From: Montanilutibacter psychrotolerans
GTDB lineage: Bacteria > Pseudomonadota > Gammaproteobacteria > Xanthomonadales > Xanthomonadaceae
Length of the DNA: 64,000 nt
Assembly: GCF_003719825.1 (NCBI RefSeq)
Contig: NZ_RIBS01000003.1
Coordinates: 248,001-312,000, forward strand
Reading direction: 5' to 3'
Part shown: in pieces, positions 48,840 to 57,104 of the stretch
Layout: each line of letters starts with the position of its first letter
How positions within the stretch are numbered: position 1 is the first letter of the stretch
Notes under the pieces: generated by a model
What the model was told of the DNA's origin: nothing
The model's database searches: none
The model's input: the letters and a program-made list of their open reading frames with translations, nothing else
Position numbers and translations under genes: made by a program

Positions 48840-49319
48840 ATGTTCAACCAGCCCATCCACTCCCCTGCCCGCGTCCTGCGCGGTGCACTGCCATGGATCG
48901 GTGCCGGGTTGCTGCTGGTTGCACTGCCGGCGTTTGCCGGGCAGGTGTACCAGTGGAAGGACGCCAACGGCGTGACCCACTATTCCGACTCGCCGCCTGC
49001 CGGCCAGAACTACCAGAACCGCGACGTGCGCGATGCCTCCACCCCGCCCGCGCCAACGGCAGCCAAGCCGGTGGTCAACGCCAACTGCAGCAACGCGCGC
49101 AGCAACCTGACGGTGCTCCAGGGCCAGGGCCAGGTTGGCGTCGACGAGAACAAGGACGGCAAGGCCGACCGCAACCTGAGTGCGGAAGAGCGCACCAACC
49201 GCACCGCGATGGCGGAAGCCGCGGTCAAGACCTACTGCGGCGCCTCGACTGTCAGCCAGCCGGCCAGCGCGCCGCAGGCCACCCCGCAGGCCGCCCCCGC
49301 CGAGTCGGGCAAGTACTGA
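48840..49319 (+). CDS. DUF4124-domain periplasmic protein
   Basis: The 159-residue protein has a signal peptide (WIGAGLLLVALPAFA followed by G) and directly after it the DUF4124 motif GQVYQWKDANGVTHYSDSPP. The remainder contains two cysteines (NANCSNARSN; VKTYCGAS), probably disulfide-bonded, and a VDENKDGKADRN stretch resembling a calcium-binding loop. The tail is Ala/Pro/Gln-rich. The family is common in Xanthomonadaceae envelopes but has no known function. A second, shorter relative follows 19 bases later. Confidence 0.78.
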   Translation: MFNQPIHSPARVLRGALPWIGAGLLLVALPAFAGQVYQWKDANGVTHYSDSPPAGQNYQNRDVRDASTPPAPTAAKPVVNANCSNARSNLTVLQGQGQVGVDENKDGKADRNLSAEERTNRTAMAEAAVKTYCGASTVSQPASAPQATPQAAPAESGKY

Positions 49320-49338
49320 TCGCGGACACACCGCGCGC

Positions 49339-49626
49339 ATGAAACTGGGCTGGGCGATCGTGGCCGGTGTGCTGTTCGGCTCCGGCCTGGCATGGTGGGT
49401 GTCGCGCGACACCCCCCAGGAAACCCAGCGTAAACAGCAACGTGCGCAAGAGGCGCGCGCCGCCCAGGCGCAAGCGGCGCGCCCGGCGCTGTATCGCTGG
49501 CGCGACCGCGCCGGCGTGCTGCAGGTCACCAGTGAGCCCCCGCGCCCGGGCAAGGCCTCGGGCAAGGTGGAGCGTCTGGACACGCAACCGCGCGAAGGCA
49601 TCGAGATCCACGGCGACCGCCCCTGA
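49339..49626 (+). CDS. Small membrane-anchored DUF4124-like protein
   Basis: The 95-residue protein has an N-terminal transmembrane helix ([20 protein letters not shown]) and a Gln/Ala/Arg-rich helical linker. A short domain [20 protein letters not shown] then mirrors the DUF4124 core of the preceding gene (VYQWKDANGVTHYSDSPP). The helix lacks a clear cleavage site, so it is probably anchored in the inner membrane facing the periplasm. The ATG at 49339 is the first codon of a sensible N terminus. It is likely co-transcribed with its neighbour, and proS follows. Confidence 0.68.
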   Translation: MKLGWAIVAGVLFGSGLAWWVSRDTPQETQRKQQRAQEARAAQAQAARPALYRWRDRAGVLQVTSEPPRPGKASGKVERLDTQPREGIEIHGDRP

Positions 49627-49700
49627 TCCCGGGCCCCACCGCGACCCCCGAGCCGACGGTTCGGCGACACCCCGCACCGCAGCGCGGGCGACTTCCCCGC

Positions 49701-49706
49701 TAAAAT
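49701..49706 (+). promoter_or_regulatory. -10 element upstream of proS
   Basis: TAAAAT stands alone in very G+C-rich sequence 29 bases upstream of the proS ATG. No -35 match is seen at the usual distance. Confidence 0.42.
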
Positions 49707-49735
49707 CGCCGCTTCCCTCGCCCAGAAGCCCGCCG

Positions 49736-51469
49736 ATGCGCCTGTCGCAGTTCCATCTCCGCACCAGCAAGGAAACCCCCGCCGACGCCGAAGTGATCAG
49801 CCACAAGCTGATGCTCAAGGCCGGCATGATCCGCAAGCTCGCCGCCGGTCTGTACACCTGGTCGCCACTGGGCCTGCGCGTGCTGCGCAAGGTCGAGCGC
49901 GTGGTGCGCGAGGAAATGGACGCAGCCGGTGCGATCGAGCTGCTGATGCCGTCGGTGCAGCCACGCGAGCTGTGGGAAGAAACCGGGCGCTGGGAGAAAT
50001 TCGGTGGCCAGCTGCTCAAGATCCGGGATCGCAAGGAAGCCGAGTACTGCTACGGCCCGACCGCCGAGGAAGTCATCACCGACTTCGCGCGCAACGAACT
50101 GGCCAGCTACAAGCAGCTGCCGGTCAACTTCTACCAGATCCAGACCAAGTTCCGCGACGAGATCCGCCCGCGTTTCGGCGTGATGCGCGCGCGCGAGTTC
50201 CTGATGAAGGACGCGTACTCGTTCCACGTCACCGACGAGGACCTGGTGCGTGAGTACCGCAACATGCACGACGCCTACAGCCGCGTGTTCACCCGCCTGG
50301 GCCTCAAGTTCCGCGCGGTGCAGGCCGACAGCGGCGCGATCGGTGGCGACGCATCGCAGGAGTTCCACGTGCTGGCCGACTCGGGCGAAGACGCGATCGC
50401 GTTTTCCGACGGCTCCGCGTACGCGGCCAACCTGGAAGCGGCCGAGGCCGTCTCGCCGGGCGATCGCCCCGCCCCGACCGAGGCCCTGCGCAAGGTCGAC
50501 ACGCCCACGCAGAAGACCTGCGAGGACGTCGCCGCATTGCTCGGCATCGCGCTCCAGCGCACGGTCAAGTCGGTGGCGCTGATGGGCGACGCCATTGATG
50601 GCGCCGACCCGGGTGGTCAGTTCGTGCTGGCGCTGGTGCGCGGCGACCACGTCGTCAACGAGATCAAGCTGGCCAAGCTGGCCGGCCTGGCGGATTACCG
50701 CCTCGCCACCGAGGCCGAGATCGCCCAACACCTGGGCAGCGAGCCCGGCTTCCTTGGCCCGGTCGCACCGGCCAGGCCGATCCGCGTTGTCGCCGACCGC
50801 AGCGTCGCGGCAATGGCCGATTTCGTGGTCGGCGCCAACGCGTCCGGTTACCACCTTGCCGGCGTGAACTGGGGCCGCGACCTGCCCGAACCTGCGGTGG
50901 TCGCCGACATCCGCAACGTGGTCGAAGGCGATCGCTCGCCCGATGGCCAGGGCACGCTCGGCATCGCGCGCGGCATCGAGGTCGGCCACGTGTTCCAGCT
51001 CGGCCGCAAATATGCCGAAGCCATGAAATGCACCGTGCTGGACGAAACCGGCAAGGCCACGATTCCGGCGATGGGCTGCTACGGCATTGGCGTATCGCGG
51101 ATCGTCGCGGCGGCAATCGAACAGAATCACGACGACGCCGGCATCGCGTGGCCCGATGCGATGGCACCGTGGCTGGCAGTGGTTTGCGTGATCAATCCCA
51201 AGAACGATCCCGCGGTAGCCGAAGCCGCGCAGACGCTGTATCGCGAGTTGAATGCCGCCGGTATCGAAACCGCGCTCGACGACCGGGGTCAGCGTCCCGG
51301 CGCGATGTTTGCCGACATGGAACTGATCGGCATCCCGCATCGCGTCGTGGTTTCCGAGCGCGGCCTTGGCGCGGGCACGTTCGAATACCGCCACCGCCGG
51401 GCCAGCGAGGCGGAAAGCCTCGATCGCAACGCCTTGTTTGCCCGCCTCGGCGCCGGCGGCCACGGCTGA
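49736..51469 (+). CDS. proS: Prolyl-tRNA synthetase
   Basis: The 577-residue class II enzyme of bacterial type begins [20 protein letters not shown]. It contains [37 protein letters not shown] (motif 2) and SYQ-type segments. An editing INS domain covers about residues 225-400, and [20 protein letters not shown] is motif 3. A C-terminal anticodon-binding domain follows. It charges tRNA-Pro and clears Ala misacylation through the INS domain. The ATG at 49736 matches the family N terminus. Confidence 0.97.
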   Translation: MRLSQFHLRTSKETPADAEVISHKLMLKAGMIRKLAAGLYTWSPLGLRVLRKVERVVREEMDAAGAIELLMPSVQPRELWEETGRWEKFGGQLLKIRDRKEAEYCYGPTAEEVITDFARNELASYKQLPVNFYQIQTKFRDEIRPRFGVMRAREFLMKDAYSFHVTDEDLVREYRNMHDAYSRVFTRLGLKFRAVQADSGAIGGDASQEFHVLADSGEDAIAFSDGSAYAANLEAAEAVSPGDRPAPTEALRKVDTPTQKTCEDVAALLGIALQRTVKSVALMGDAIDGADPGGQFVLALVRGDHVVNEIKLAKLAGLADYRLATEAEIAQHLGSEPGFLGPVAPARPIRVVADRSVAAMADFVVGANASGYHLAGVNWGRDLPEPAVVADIRNVVEGDRSPDGQGTLGIARGIEVGHVFQLGRKYAEAMKCTVLDETGKATIPAMGCYGIGVSRIVAAAIEQNHDDAGIAWPDAMAPWLAVVCVINPKNDPAVAEAAQTLYRELNAAGIETALDDRGQRPGAMFADMELIGIPHRVVVSERGLGAGTFEYRHRRASEAESLDRNALFARLGAGGHG

Positions 51470-51488
51470 GCCAGCCGGAAGCGGGAAT

Positions 51489-51519
51489 GGCGGGTGCCTC
51501 CTCCTTGGGGGCACCCGCC
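51489..51519 (+). terminator. Terminator hairpin after proS
   Basis: A perfect 10-bp inverted repeat, GGCGGGTGCC and GGCACCCGCC, with an 11-base loop lies 19 bases after the proS stop and is followed by GTTCT. The stem is strong, but the T run is minimal. Confidence 0.65.
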
Positions 51520-51762
51520 GTTCTACTGGCGGCCCGGCCGCCTTCCAGGCAGCGCAAAGGCTGCCAGGGCGCCCCGTGTGCCTGAGTGCACCCGCAAACC
51601 GACACCACGCACGGGCAGACGGAAATCTCCCGGGCGGGCAAATCCGCCGCGGTGGGCCGGGGAAAGCGCTCTGGCGCTTCAGCACCTCCGTTCAGGTTGA
51701 GGGCATTACGCCGGCCATTCGCCGTGCGGGGCATGCCTTCCGGTGACCGATGATTACCCTGG
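51520..51762. other. Non-coding stretch between proS terminator and the H-NS control region
   Basis: I see no gene with credible protein features here. The open frame that runs through it from 51743 is only an upstream extension of the H-NS-type gene. No repeat or RNA structure was recognised. Confidence 0.4.
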
Positions 51763-51829
51763 CCGGGTATTGGGAAACCGAATCCGGGTATTTTGTCGAT
51801 TTACTCGACAACACGCTGCGCGCTACCAT
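51763..51829 (+). promoter_or_regulatory. Control region of the H-NS-type gene: direct repeats, inverted repeat, promoter
   Basis: Three elements lie in order. CCGGGTATT occurs twice, at 51763-51771 and 51784-51792, exactly 21 bp apart (two helical turns). It is followed directly by a perfect inverted repeat, TTGTCGA-N5-TCGACAA, at 51793-51811. A promoter-like TTACTC / TACCAT pair (51801-51806, 51824-51829, spacer 17) overlaps the inverted repeat. A repressor bound there would block the -35 region. No regulator can be named. Confidence 0.5.
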
Positions 51830-51883
51830 GATCGACGCAAGCCAGGGAATGGCACTGTCCACCCCATAATCCGGAGGTTTCCG

Positions 51884-52252
51884 ATGTCGATCGATATCAA
51901 CAAGCTGTCCACCAAGGAGCTTCAGGCCCTGATCACTCAGGCCAAGAAGCGCAAGACCACGCTTGCCAAGCGCAAGCCGATTGCCGCGGTGCAGAAGAAA
52001 GTCGCAGCACTGCTGAAGGCCGAGGGCTATACCGTCGCCGAGCTGTTCGGCAACGCCGGCGCCGCTGCGCGCGCACCGCGATCGGCATCGCCCGCCGCGA
52101 AGAAGCCGCGCAAGGCCACCAGCAAGGTCGCTCCGAAGTACCGCAACCCCGAGAATGCGAGCGAGACCTGGACCGGTCGTGGCAAGCAGCCGCGTTGGCT
52201 TGCCGCTCACACCGGCGCAGGCCGCTCGCTCGCGGAGTTTCTGATCAAGTAA
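51884..52252 (+). CDS. H-NS histone family nucleoid protein
   Basis: The 122-residue protein has a short N-terminal coiled-coil-like oligomerisation region (STKELQALITQAKKRKTTLA), then a Lys/Ala/Pro-rich linker. The C-terminal H-NS DNA-binding domain is KYRNPENASETWTGRGKQPR followed by WLAAHTGAGRSLAEFLIK; its TGRGKQP is the minor-groove hook equivalent to TGQGRTP in E. coli H-NS. The N-terminal part is shorter than in E. coli. Xanthomonads have several such proteins (XrvA/XrvB type) that affect virulence genes. A good GGAGG site precedes the ATG at 51884, and a classic terminator follows. Confidence 0.9.
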   Translation: MSIDINKLSTKELQALITQAKKRKTTLAKRKPIAAVQKKVAALLKAEGYTVAELFGNAGAAARAPRSASPAAKKPRKATSKVAPKYRNPENASETWTGRGKQPRWLAAHTGAGRSLAEFLIK

Positions 52253-52297
52253 GTCGATCGGGCAACCCGCGACGAATCGGGAACCACCTTGCGAAAG

Positions 52298-52321
52298 CGC
52301 CGGCCCAGTGCCGGCGTTTTT
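52298..52321 (+). terminator. Intrinsic terminator of the H-NS-type gene
   Basis: A 7-bp G+C stem, CGCCGGC and GCCGGCG, with loop CCAGT is preceded by GAAAG and followed immediately by five T residues. It lies 45 bases after the stop. This is the most canonical intrinsic terminator in the window. Confidence 0.92.
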
Positions 52322-52406
52322 GCGAAGGGCGATTGCGAAGGGCGATTGCGAAAGGCGTTCGCGATTGGCGATCGCGAGAAGTGATGCGCGTAATGGATTG
52401 CGAGCG
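52321..52406. repeat. Decaying 13-bp tandem repeat
   Basis: From the end of the terminator the sequence runs in 13-base units: TGCGAAGGGCGAT twice identically, then TGCGAAAGGCGTT, CGCGATTGGCGAT, CGCGAGAAGTGAT, GCGCGTAATGGAT and the start of TGCGAGCGG. Identity falls with distance, as expected of an old slippage array. The following 175 bases to thrE show nothing I can identify. Confidence 0.8.
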
Positions 52407-52581
52407 GTACCGACCGTTGACGCTCGCCGACGAGGCTTCCCGGTTCAGCCAGCCGGTTCAGTTGCCGGCTCTTCCCGCCATTTTGTTTGCCGGTTCTGCC
52501 CGTTGGCTCCACGCACGGTGGGCTCCCGCAACGCCTTCTCGTTATTTGCACCGACCACCAGCAGCGACGGTGCGCGCCCCG

Positions 52582-53844
52582 TTAGAGGTTGCGGCGCGCG
52601 GCCAGCAGCAGGTTGCCGAAAAGCAGGCCGGCGATCAGTGCCAGCAGGATATTGAGCACCGCCAGCACAGCCCCCTGGCCCACCACGATGTCCTGCTGCT
52701 GCAGGAGGTCGAGCAGACCACGCAGACTGACGCTGCCCGGCACCAGCATGATGATTCCTGGCACGCGGATCAGCGCACCCGGGCGGTGCCACCAGCGCGC
52801 AAACGCATTACCGGCCACGGTCATCAGCAACGCCGCCAGGAATATCCCGGCGGGACTACCGAACGCCATGCCACCGAACCGTGCGACCAGATAACCGGTC
52901 GCGGCGGCGGCCATCACCTTCGGGTAATCGCGGATATCGGCGCGGAACAGCACGGCGAACGCAAACGACGCCATCGCCAGCGAGAGCCATTCCATCCAGC
53001 CCGGTTGCGGGCGCATTGCGCGCACCTGCGGTTGCAGACCCAGCAACTCGCACAGGTACAGCGCGATTATCGCGCCCACCGCCAGTTTCATTACCGTGGT
53101 CACCGCACCGGAAAAGCGCGCGGTACCCGAGACCAGGTGCCCACTGGTGAGCTCGTTGACGGCATTGGTGAGTGCCATGCCCGGCAGCAGCACGATCAGC
53201 GACGCAATGATCACGGTGTTCTGGTTCAGTGGCGCGATGAAGCTGGCCACCAGCACCGCCACCATCGACGCAAGCAGCGCGGCAACCGCTTCAAAGCCTT
53301 CGCGCAGTCGCGGGCGCAGCTCGGCCAGCAGCACCAGCAGGCCGATCATCAGCCCGTTGCAGCCAGCCACCACGATGTCCAGCCAGGGCAGCCGCAGCAG
53401 TCCGGCGATGGCAGTGGCGGCGAGGCCGAAACCAAACACCTGCAGCGCGCGCGCGCGCCGCGTGGGCAGCGTGTCGAGCGCCCGCATCGCCGCGAGCGCC
53501 TGGGCCAGGTCGAGCCTGCCGACGAGGACGTCCTCGGCGATGCGGTCGGTCTCGCTGAGCCGGTGCAGGTCGTTCTCGCCCAGCGGCAGGCGGATCACAC
53601 GGGTGATGTCGGCCTCGCCGGGGCGACGCGCGGGGTCGCTGAAGGTGAGGATCATGCCGGTCGGGTTCGACCACGGCTCGCATTCCAACCGCAGTTTGTG
53701 GGCGACGGCGGTGATCGCGCCCTCGATGCGTTGCGCGGTGGTGCCATAGGCGTGCAGGCGCCTGGCCAGCTCGATGACGAAGTCGACGCGTTCGCCGTAG
53801 CTGGCGCTGCTGTTGGGTGCGGGAGAGGGCATCGCCGAAAGCAT
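52582..53844 (-). CDS. Threonine/serine exporter family protein (ThrE, DUF1212 plus DUF3815 type)
   Basis: The 420-residue protein is a fused ThrE. The N-terminal DUF1212 part begins ERVDFVIELARRLHAYGTTA, includes GLAATAIAGLLRLPWLDIVV, and carries about five membrane helices. The C-terminal part (AFAVLFRADIRDYPKVMAAA; PGIIMLVPGSVSLRGLLDL) has about five more and corresponds to the second domain of Corynebacterium ThrE. Family members export threonine and serine. Starts at 53844 and 53832 are both possible, without a clear ribosome site. It is divergent from the MCE operon, sharing a 77-base gap. Confidence 0.87.
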   Translation of the reverse strand: MLSAMPSPAPNSSASYGERVDFVIELARRLHAYGTTAQRIEGAITAVAHKLRLECEPWSNPTGMILTFSDPARRPGEADITRVIRLPLGENDLHRLSETDRIAEDVLVGRLDLAQALAAMRALDTLPTRRARALQVFGFGLAATAIAGLLRLPWLDIVVAGCNGLMIGLLVLLAELRPRLREGFEAVAALLASMVAVLVASFIAPLNQNTVIIASLIVLLPGMALTNAVNELTSGHLVSGTARFSGAVTTVMKLAVGAIIALYLCELLGLQPQVRAMRPQPGWMEWLSLAMASFAFAVLFRADIRDYPKVMAAAATGYLVARFGGMAFGSPAGIFLAALLMTVAGNAFARWWHRPGALIRVPGIIMLVPGSVSLRGLLDLLQQQDIVVGQGAVLAVLNILLALIAGLLFGNLLLAARRNL

Positions 53845-53890
53845 CGCATGCGAACGGCGTGCCCGGCACCCGGCGCGTGCTCCTGACCGC

Positions 53891-53908
53891 ATACAGGCAA
53901 GTCTGTAT
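53891..53908. promoter_or_regulatory. Perfect 18-bp inverted repeat between thrE and mlaE
   Basis: ATACAG-GCAAGT-CTGTAT occupies the middle of the 77-base divergent gap, 13 bases before the mlaE ATG and 46 bases before thrE. It is the only A+T-rich patch there, so it probably combines operator and promoter sequence. It is not an SOS box, because the half-sites are reversed. Confidence 0.5.
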
Positions 53909-53921
53909 CCTGCCCACGAGC

Positions 53922-55040
53922 ATGATCGAGCCCGCCACAGCCCCGCCGCAGTTGACCGTCGACGCCGACGAGCCGTCGCGTATCCGCCTGTCCGGGCACT
54001 GGACGCTTGAACACGCCGCCGAGATCGCGGCCTGCCTCGCCCGCGCGCCCGCGTCGGCCACCGCGCTCGACGCCAGTGCCGTCGATCGTCTCGACTCGGT
54101 CGGCGTGCTGCAGCTGCTTCGCTTCGCGCGACGGCACAACCTGGACTTCGAAGCGTTCGCCTTCCGCGAGGACCACCGCGCGTTGGTCTGCGCGATCGAC
54201 GACGTCGCCGACGACCGCCCGCCGCGCAAGCGCGAGTACGGTGTCGCCGCTGCGCTGGCGCGCTTGGGATTCGCGGTACACGACAACTGGGGCGAGTTCC
54301 GCGCGCTGATCAGCTTCTTCGGCGAGACCTTGCTGAAGCTGCTGCGCATGGTCCGCGAACCGGGCCGCTTCCGCCCGATCGCAACCGTCTTCCACATGGA
54401 GCAGGTCGGCCTCGACGCCGTGCCGCTGGTGGCGCTGCTGTGCTTCCTGGTGGGCGCGGTGGTCGCGTTCCTGGGCTCGACCATCCTGCGCGACTTCGGC
54501 GCCGAGATCTTCGTCGTCGAACTGGTCAGCATCTCCTTCCTGCGCGAGTTCGGCGTGCTGTTGACCGCCATCCTGATTGCCGGCCGTACCTCCAGCGCGT
54601 TCACCGCGCAGATCGGCGCGATGAAAAGCCGCGAGGAGGTCGATGCGATCCGGACCCTGGGCATGGACCCGATCGACCTGCTGGTCATCCCGCGCGTGCT
54701 GGCCTTGCTGATCATGCTTCCGCTGCTGACCTTCGTGGCGATGATCGCCGGCCTGCTCGGCGGCTTGACGGTGGGCGCCTACGCGCTGGACATCCCGCCT
54801 CAGCAATACCTGGGACGAATGCACGAGACGATGGAACTGCGGCACTTCCTGGTCGGCCTGGTGAAAGCACCGGTGTTCGCGCTGGTGATCTCCCTGATCG
54901 GCTGCCTGGAAGGCCTGCAGGTCAGCGGCACCGCGCAGTCGGTCGGCGAACGCACGACCTCGAGCGTGGTGCAGGCGATCTCGCTGGTCATCATCATCGA
55001 CGCGTTCGCCGCGATCTGGTTCATGAAGATGGGATTTTGA
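53922..55040 (+). CDS. mlaE: MlaE-family ABC transporter permease with N-terminal STAS domain
   Basis: The 372-residue protein joins two parts. Residues 1-100 look like a STAS/MlaB domain (RIRLSGHWTLEHAAEIAACL; LDASAVDRLDSVGVLQLLRF). The rest is a full MlaE permease: HMEQVGLDAVPLVALLCFLV, FLREFGVLLTAILIAGRTSS, the amphipathic IGAMKSREEVDAIRTLGMDP coupling segment, and further helices. In E. coli MlaB is a separate protein that regulates MlaF; here it is fused. The system moves phospholipids or other lipids between inner and outer membranes. mlaF follows after 153 bases. Confidence 0.9.
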   Translation: MIEPATAPPQLTVDADEPSRIRLSGHWTLEHAAEIAACLARAPASATALDASAVDRLDSVGVLQLLRFARRHNLDFEAFAFREDHRALVCAIDDVADDRPPRKREYGVAAALARLGFAVHDNWGEFRALISFFGETLLKLLRMVREPGRFRPIATVFHMEQVGLDAVPLVALLCFLVGAVVAFLGSTILRDFGAEIFVVELVSISFLREFGVLLTAILIAGRTSSAFTAQIGAMKSREEVDAIRTLGMDPIDLLVIPRVLALLIMLPLLTFVAMIAGLLGGLTVGAYALDIPPQQYLGRMHETMELRHFLVGLVKAPVFALVISLIGCLEGLQVSGTAQSVGERTTSSVVQAISLVIIIDAFAAIWFMKMGF

Positions 55041-55193
55041 GAACGGGACACGCCGTCGCTGCCGCGGCCGGGCGCGTCCGCGCCACTGGCAAGGACCGCC
55101 GTGGAGCCGGCGACACGGTTTTGCATTGGCTGGAACTGACCATTCACTCCCCGCCGGCGGCGCACCCGCCGGCCGACCACTCCTGATCTCCCG

Positions 55194-56006
55194 ATGACTT
55201 CCGCCGCCGACAACTCACCGATCATCCGCGTCCGGGGCCTGTTCAACAGCTTCGGCGAACAGGTCGTGCACGAGGACCTCGACCTCGACGTGCGTCGTGG
55301 CGAGATCCTGGGCGTGGTCGGCGGCTCGGGCACAGGCAAGTCCGTGCTGATGCGCTCGATCCTGCGCCTGCGCCAGCCCGATGCGGGCCAGATCGAGGTG
55401 CTGGGGCTGGACGCGCGCAGCGACGACCCGCAGGCGCGCCGGCTGATCGAGCGGCGCACCGGCGTGCTGTTCCAGGACGGCGCGCTGTTCTCGTCGTTGA
55501 CGGTCGGCGAAAACGTGCAGGTGCCGCTCAAGGAGTACCACCCGGATCTGCCCGACTCGTTGCGCTACGAGCTGGCGCTGCTCAAGGTCAAGCTTGCCGG
55601 CCTGCCCGCCGAAGCCATCGACAAGCTGCCGTCGCAGTTGTCGGGCGGCATGCGCAAGCGCGCCGGCATCGCCCGCGCCCTGGCGTTGGATCCGCCGCTG
55701 CTGTTCCTGGACGAGCCGACCGCCGGCCTCGATCCGATCGGTGCGGCCGCGTTCGACAACCTGATCCGCACCCTTCAGCAGGCACTGGGGCTGACGGTGT
55801 TCCTGATCACCCACGACCTGGACACGCTGTACGCCATCTGCGACCGGATCGCGGTGCTCGCCGATCGCCGCGTGGTCGCCTGCGACACGCCGGCCAACAT
55901 CGAGCGCTTCGACCACCCCTGGGTGCAGGAGTATTTCCATGGACCACGGGCGCGCGCCGCGCAGCACGCACGCGACCGCAACGACCCGCTGGTTGACGTA
56001 CCGTGA
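55194..56006 (+). CDS. mlaF: MCE-type lipid transporter ATPase (MlaF-like)
   Basis: The 270-residue ATPase has Walker A GGSGTGKS, a Q-loop region LFQDGALFSSLTVGENV, signature QLSGGMRKR and Walker B LLFLDEPTAGLDPIG, followed by the H-loop FLITHDLDTL. The MRKR after the signature and the C-terminal HPWVQEYFHGPRAR (the FHGPRA tail) are characteristic of MlaF-type ATPases. It energises the MlaE permease. mlaD follows after 171 bases. Confidence 0.92.
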   Translation: MTSAADNSPIIRVRGLFNSFGEQVVHEDLDLDVRRGEILGVVGGSGTGKSVLMRSILRLRQPDAGQIEVLGLDARSDDPQARRLIERRTGVLFQDGALFSSLTVGENVQVPLKEYHPDLPDSLRYELALLKVKLAGLPAEAIDKLPSQLSGGMRKRAGIARALALDPPLLFLDEPTAGLDPIGAAAFDNLIRTLQQALGLTVFLITHDLDTLYAICDRIAVLADRRVVACDTPANIERFDHPWVQEYFHGPRARAAQHARDRNDPLVDVP

Positions 56007-56177
56007 CGCCCGCGGCAAGGCCACGGTGTAGTTTTGGCCGGTCCCGCGCTCGTGGCGACACGAAGCGCGACCGGTCACAGCGACGCTCCCTGCGGCGGTT
56101 GCCGCGCTGATCCGACTTCCACTTCCGCCCGTCCCACTCCGCTCCCACTCCGCACCCGCGCCACCAGGCACCCCACG

Positions 56178-57104
56178 ATGGAAACCAAGGCCAATTACGT
56201 CCTCATCGGCGCTTTCACCCTGCTGGCCAGCGGCCTGTTGCTGCTGTTCGCGCTGTGGGCGGCGAAGTACTCCTCCGACCAGGGCTGGCGCGATTACGCC
56301 ATCGTGTTCAACGAGCCCGTCACCGGCCTGACCGAGGGCAGCTCGGTGCAGTACAACGGCATCTCGGTCGGCACGATCACCTCGCTGCGACTGGCACCGG
56401 ACGATCCGCGCCGGGTGTTCGCCAAGTTGCGCCTGCAGGCCGACACGCCGGTCAAGGCCGACACGCGCGCCAAGATCACCATGCCCAGCCTGACCGGCAC
56501 GCCGATCATCCAGCTCACCGGCGGCAGCCCCGGCAGTCCCGCTCTGACCGATGTCGACAACAGCGAGATACCGGTCATCCAGACCGAAGCCTCGGCGCTG
56601 CAAAACATCGCCGACACCGCCAACCGGCTTGTCGCGCGGCTCGACCAGGTGCTGAGCCAGGAAAACGTCAACCGCCTGTCCAACACCCTGGCCAACGTCG
56701 AGTCACTGACCGGCTCGATCGCCGACCAGCGCGAGGACATGCGCGCGCTGATCATCAATGCGCGCAAGTCCAGCGAGCAGCTTGAAGCCACGCTGGCCAC
56801 CACCAACCGCGCGATGACCGACGTCGACCGCGAACTCGTCCAGAAGCTGCCGGGCCTGGTCGGAAAGCTCGACACCACGCTCGCCAAGCTCGATTCGGCC
56901 GCCAGCGGCGCCGACGGCCTGGTCAACGACAACCGGGCCGCGATCACGAGCTTCGCCAACGACGGGCTGGGCCAGTTGGGCCCGACCCTGGCCGAACTGC
57001 GGCTGCTGGTGCGCGACCTGCGCGGCATCAGCGACCGCTTCGAAAGCAGCCCGGCGCGCTACCTGCTCGGTCGCGACGCACCCAAGGAGTTCGAACCGAA
57101 ATGA
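56178..57104 (+). CDS. mlaD: MCE-domain substrate-binding protein (MlaD-like)
   Basis: The 308-residue protein begins METKANYVLIGAFTLLASGL, one inner-membrane helix. The single MCE domain follows (about residues 38-115: FNEPVTGLTEGSSVQYNGIS, VGTITSLRL, ITMPSLTGTPIIQLTGG). A long helical C-terminal region (residues 140-290), rich in Leu, Asp and Asn heptads, could form a tube across the periplasm. This helical extension is longer than in E. coli MlaD and more like PqiB or Mce proteins. Its stop overlaps the next start in an ATGA. Confidence 0.92.
   Translation: METKANYVLIGAFTLLASGLLLLFALWAAKYSSDQGWRDYAIVFNEPVTGLTEGSSVQYNGISVGTITSLRLAPDDPRRVFAKLRLQADTPVKADTRAKITMPSLTGTPIIQLTGGSPGSPALTDVDNSEIPVIQTEASALQNIADTANRLVARLDQVLSQENVNRLSNTLANVESLTGSIADQREDMRALIINARKSSEQLEATLATTNRAMTDVDRELVQKLPGLVGKLDTTLAKLDSAASGADGLVNDNRAAITSFANDGLGQLGPTLAELRLLVRDLRGISDRFESSPARYLLGRDAPKEFEPK

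Noticed and set aside
52321-52411. A CRISPR array
   Set aside because: The 13-base units are contiguous without spacers and progressively diverged, and no cas genes are nearby.
53891-53908. An SOS (LexA) box between thrE and mlaE
   Set aside because: The E. coli-type box is CTGT-N8-ACAG; here the half-sites are in the opposite order (ACAG-N6-CTGT), and it does not match the xanthomonad TTAGTA-N3-TACTAA box.
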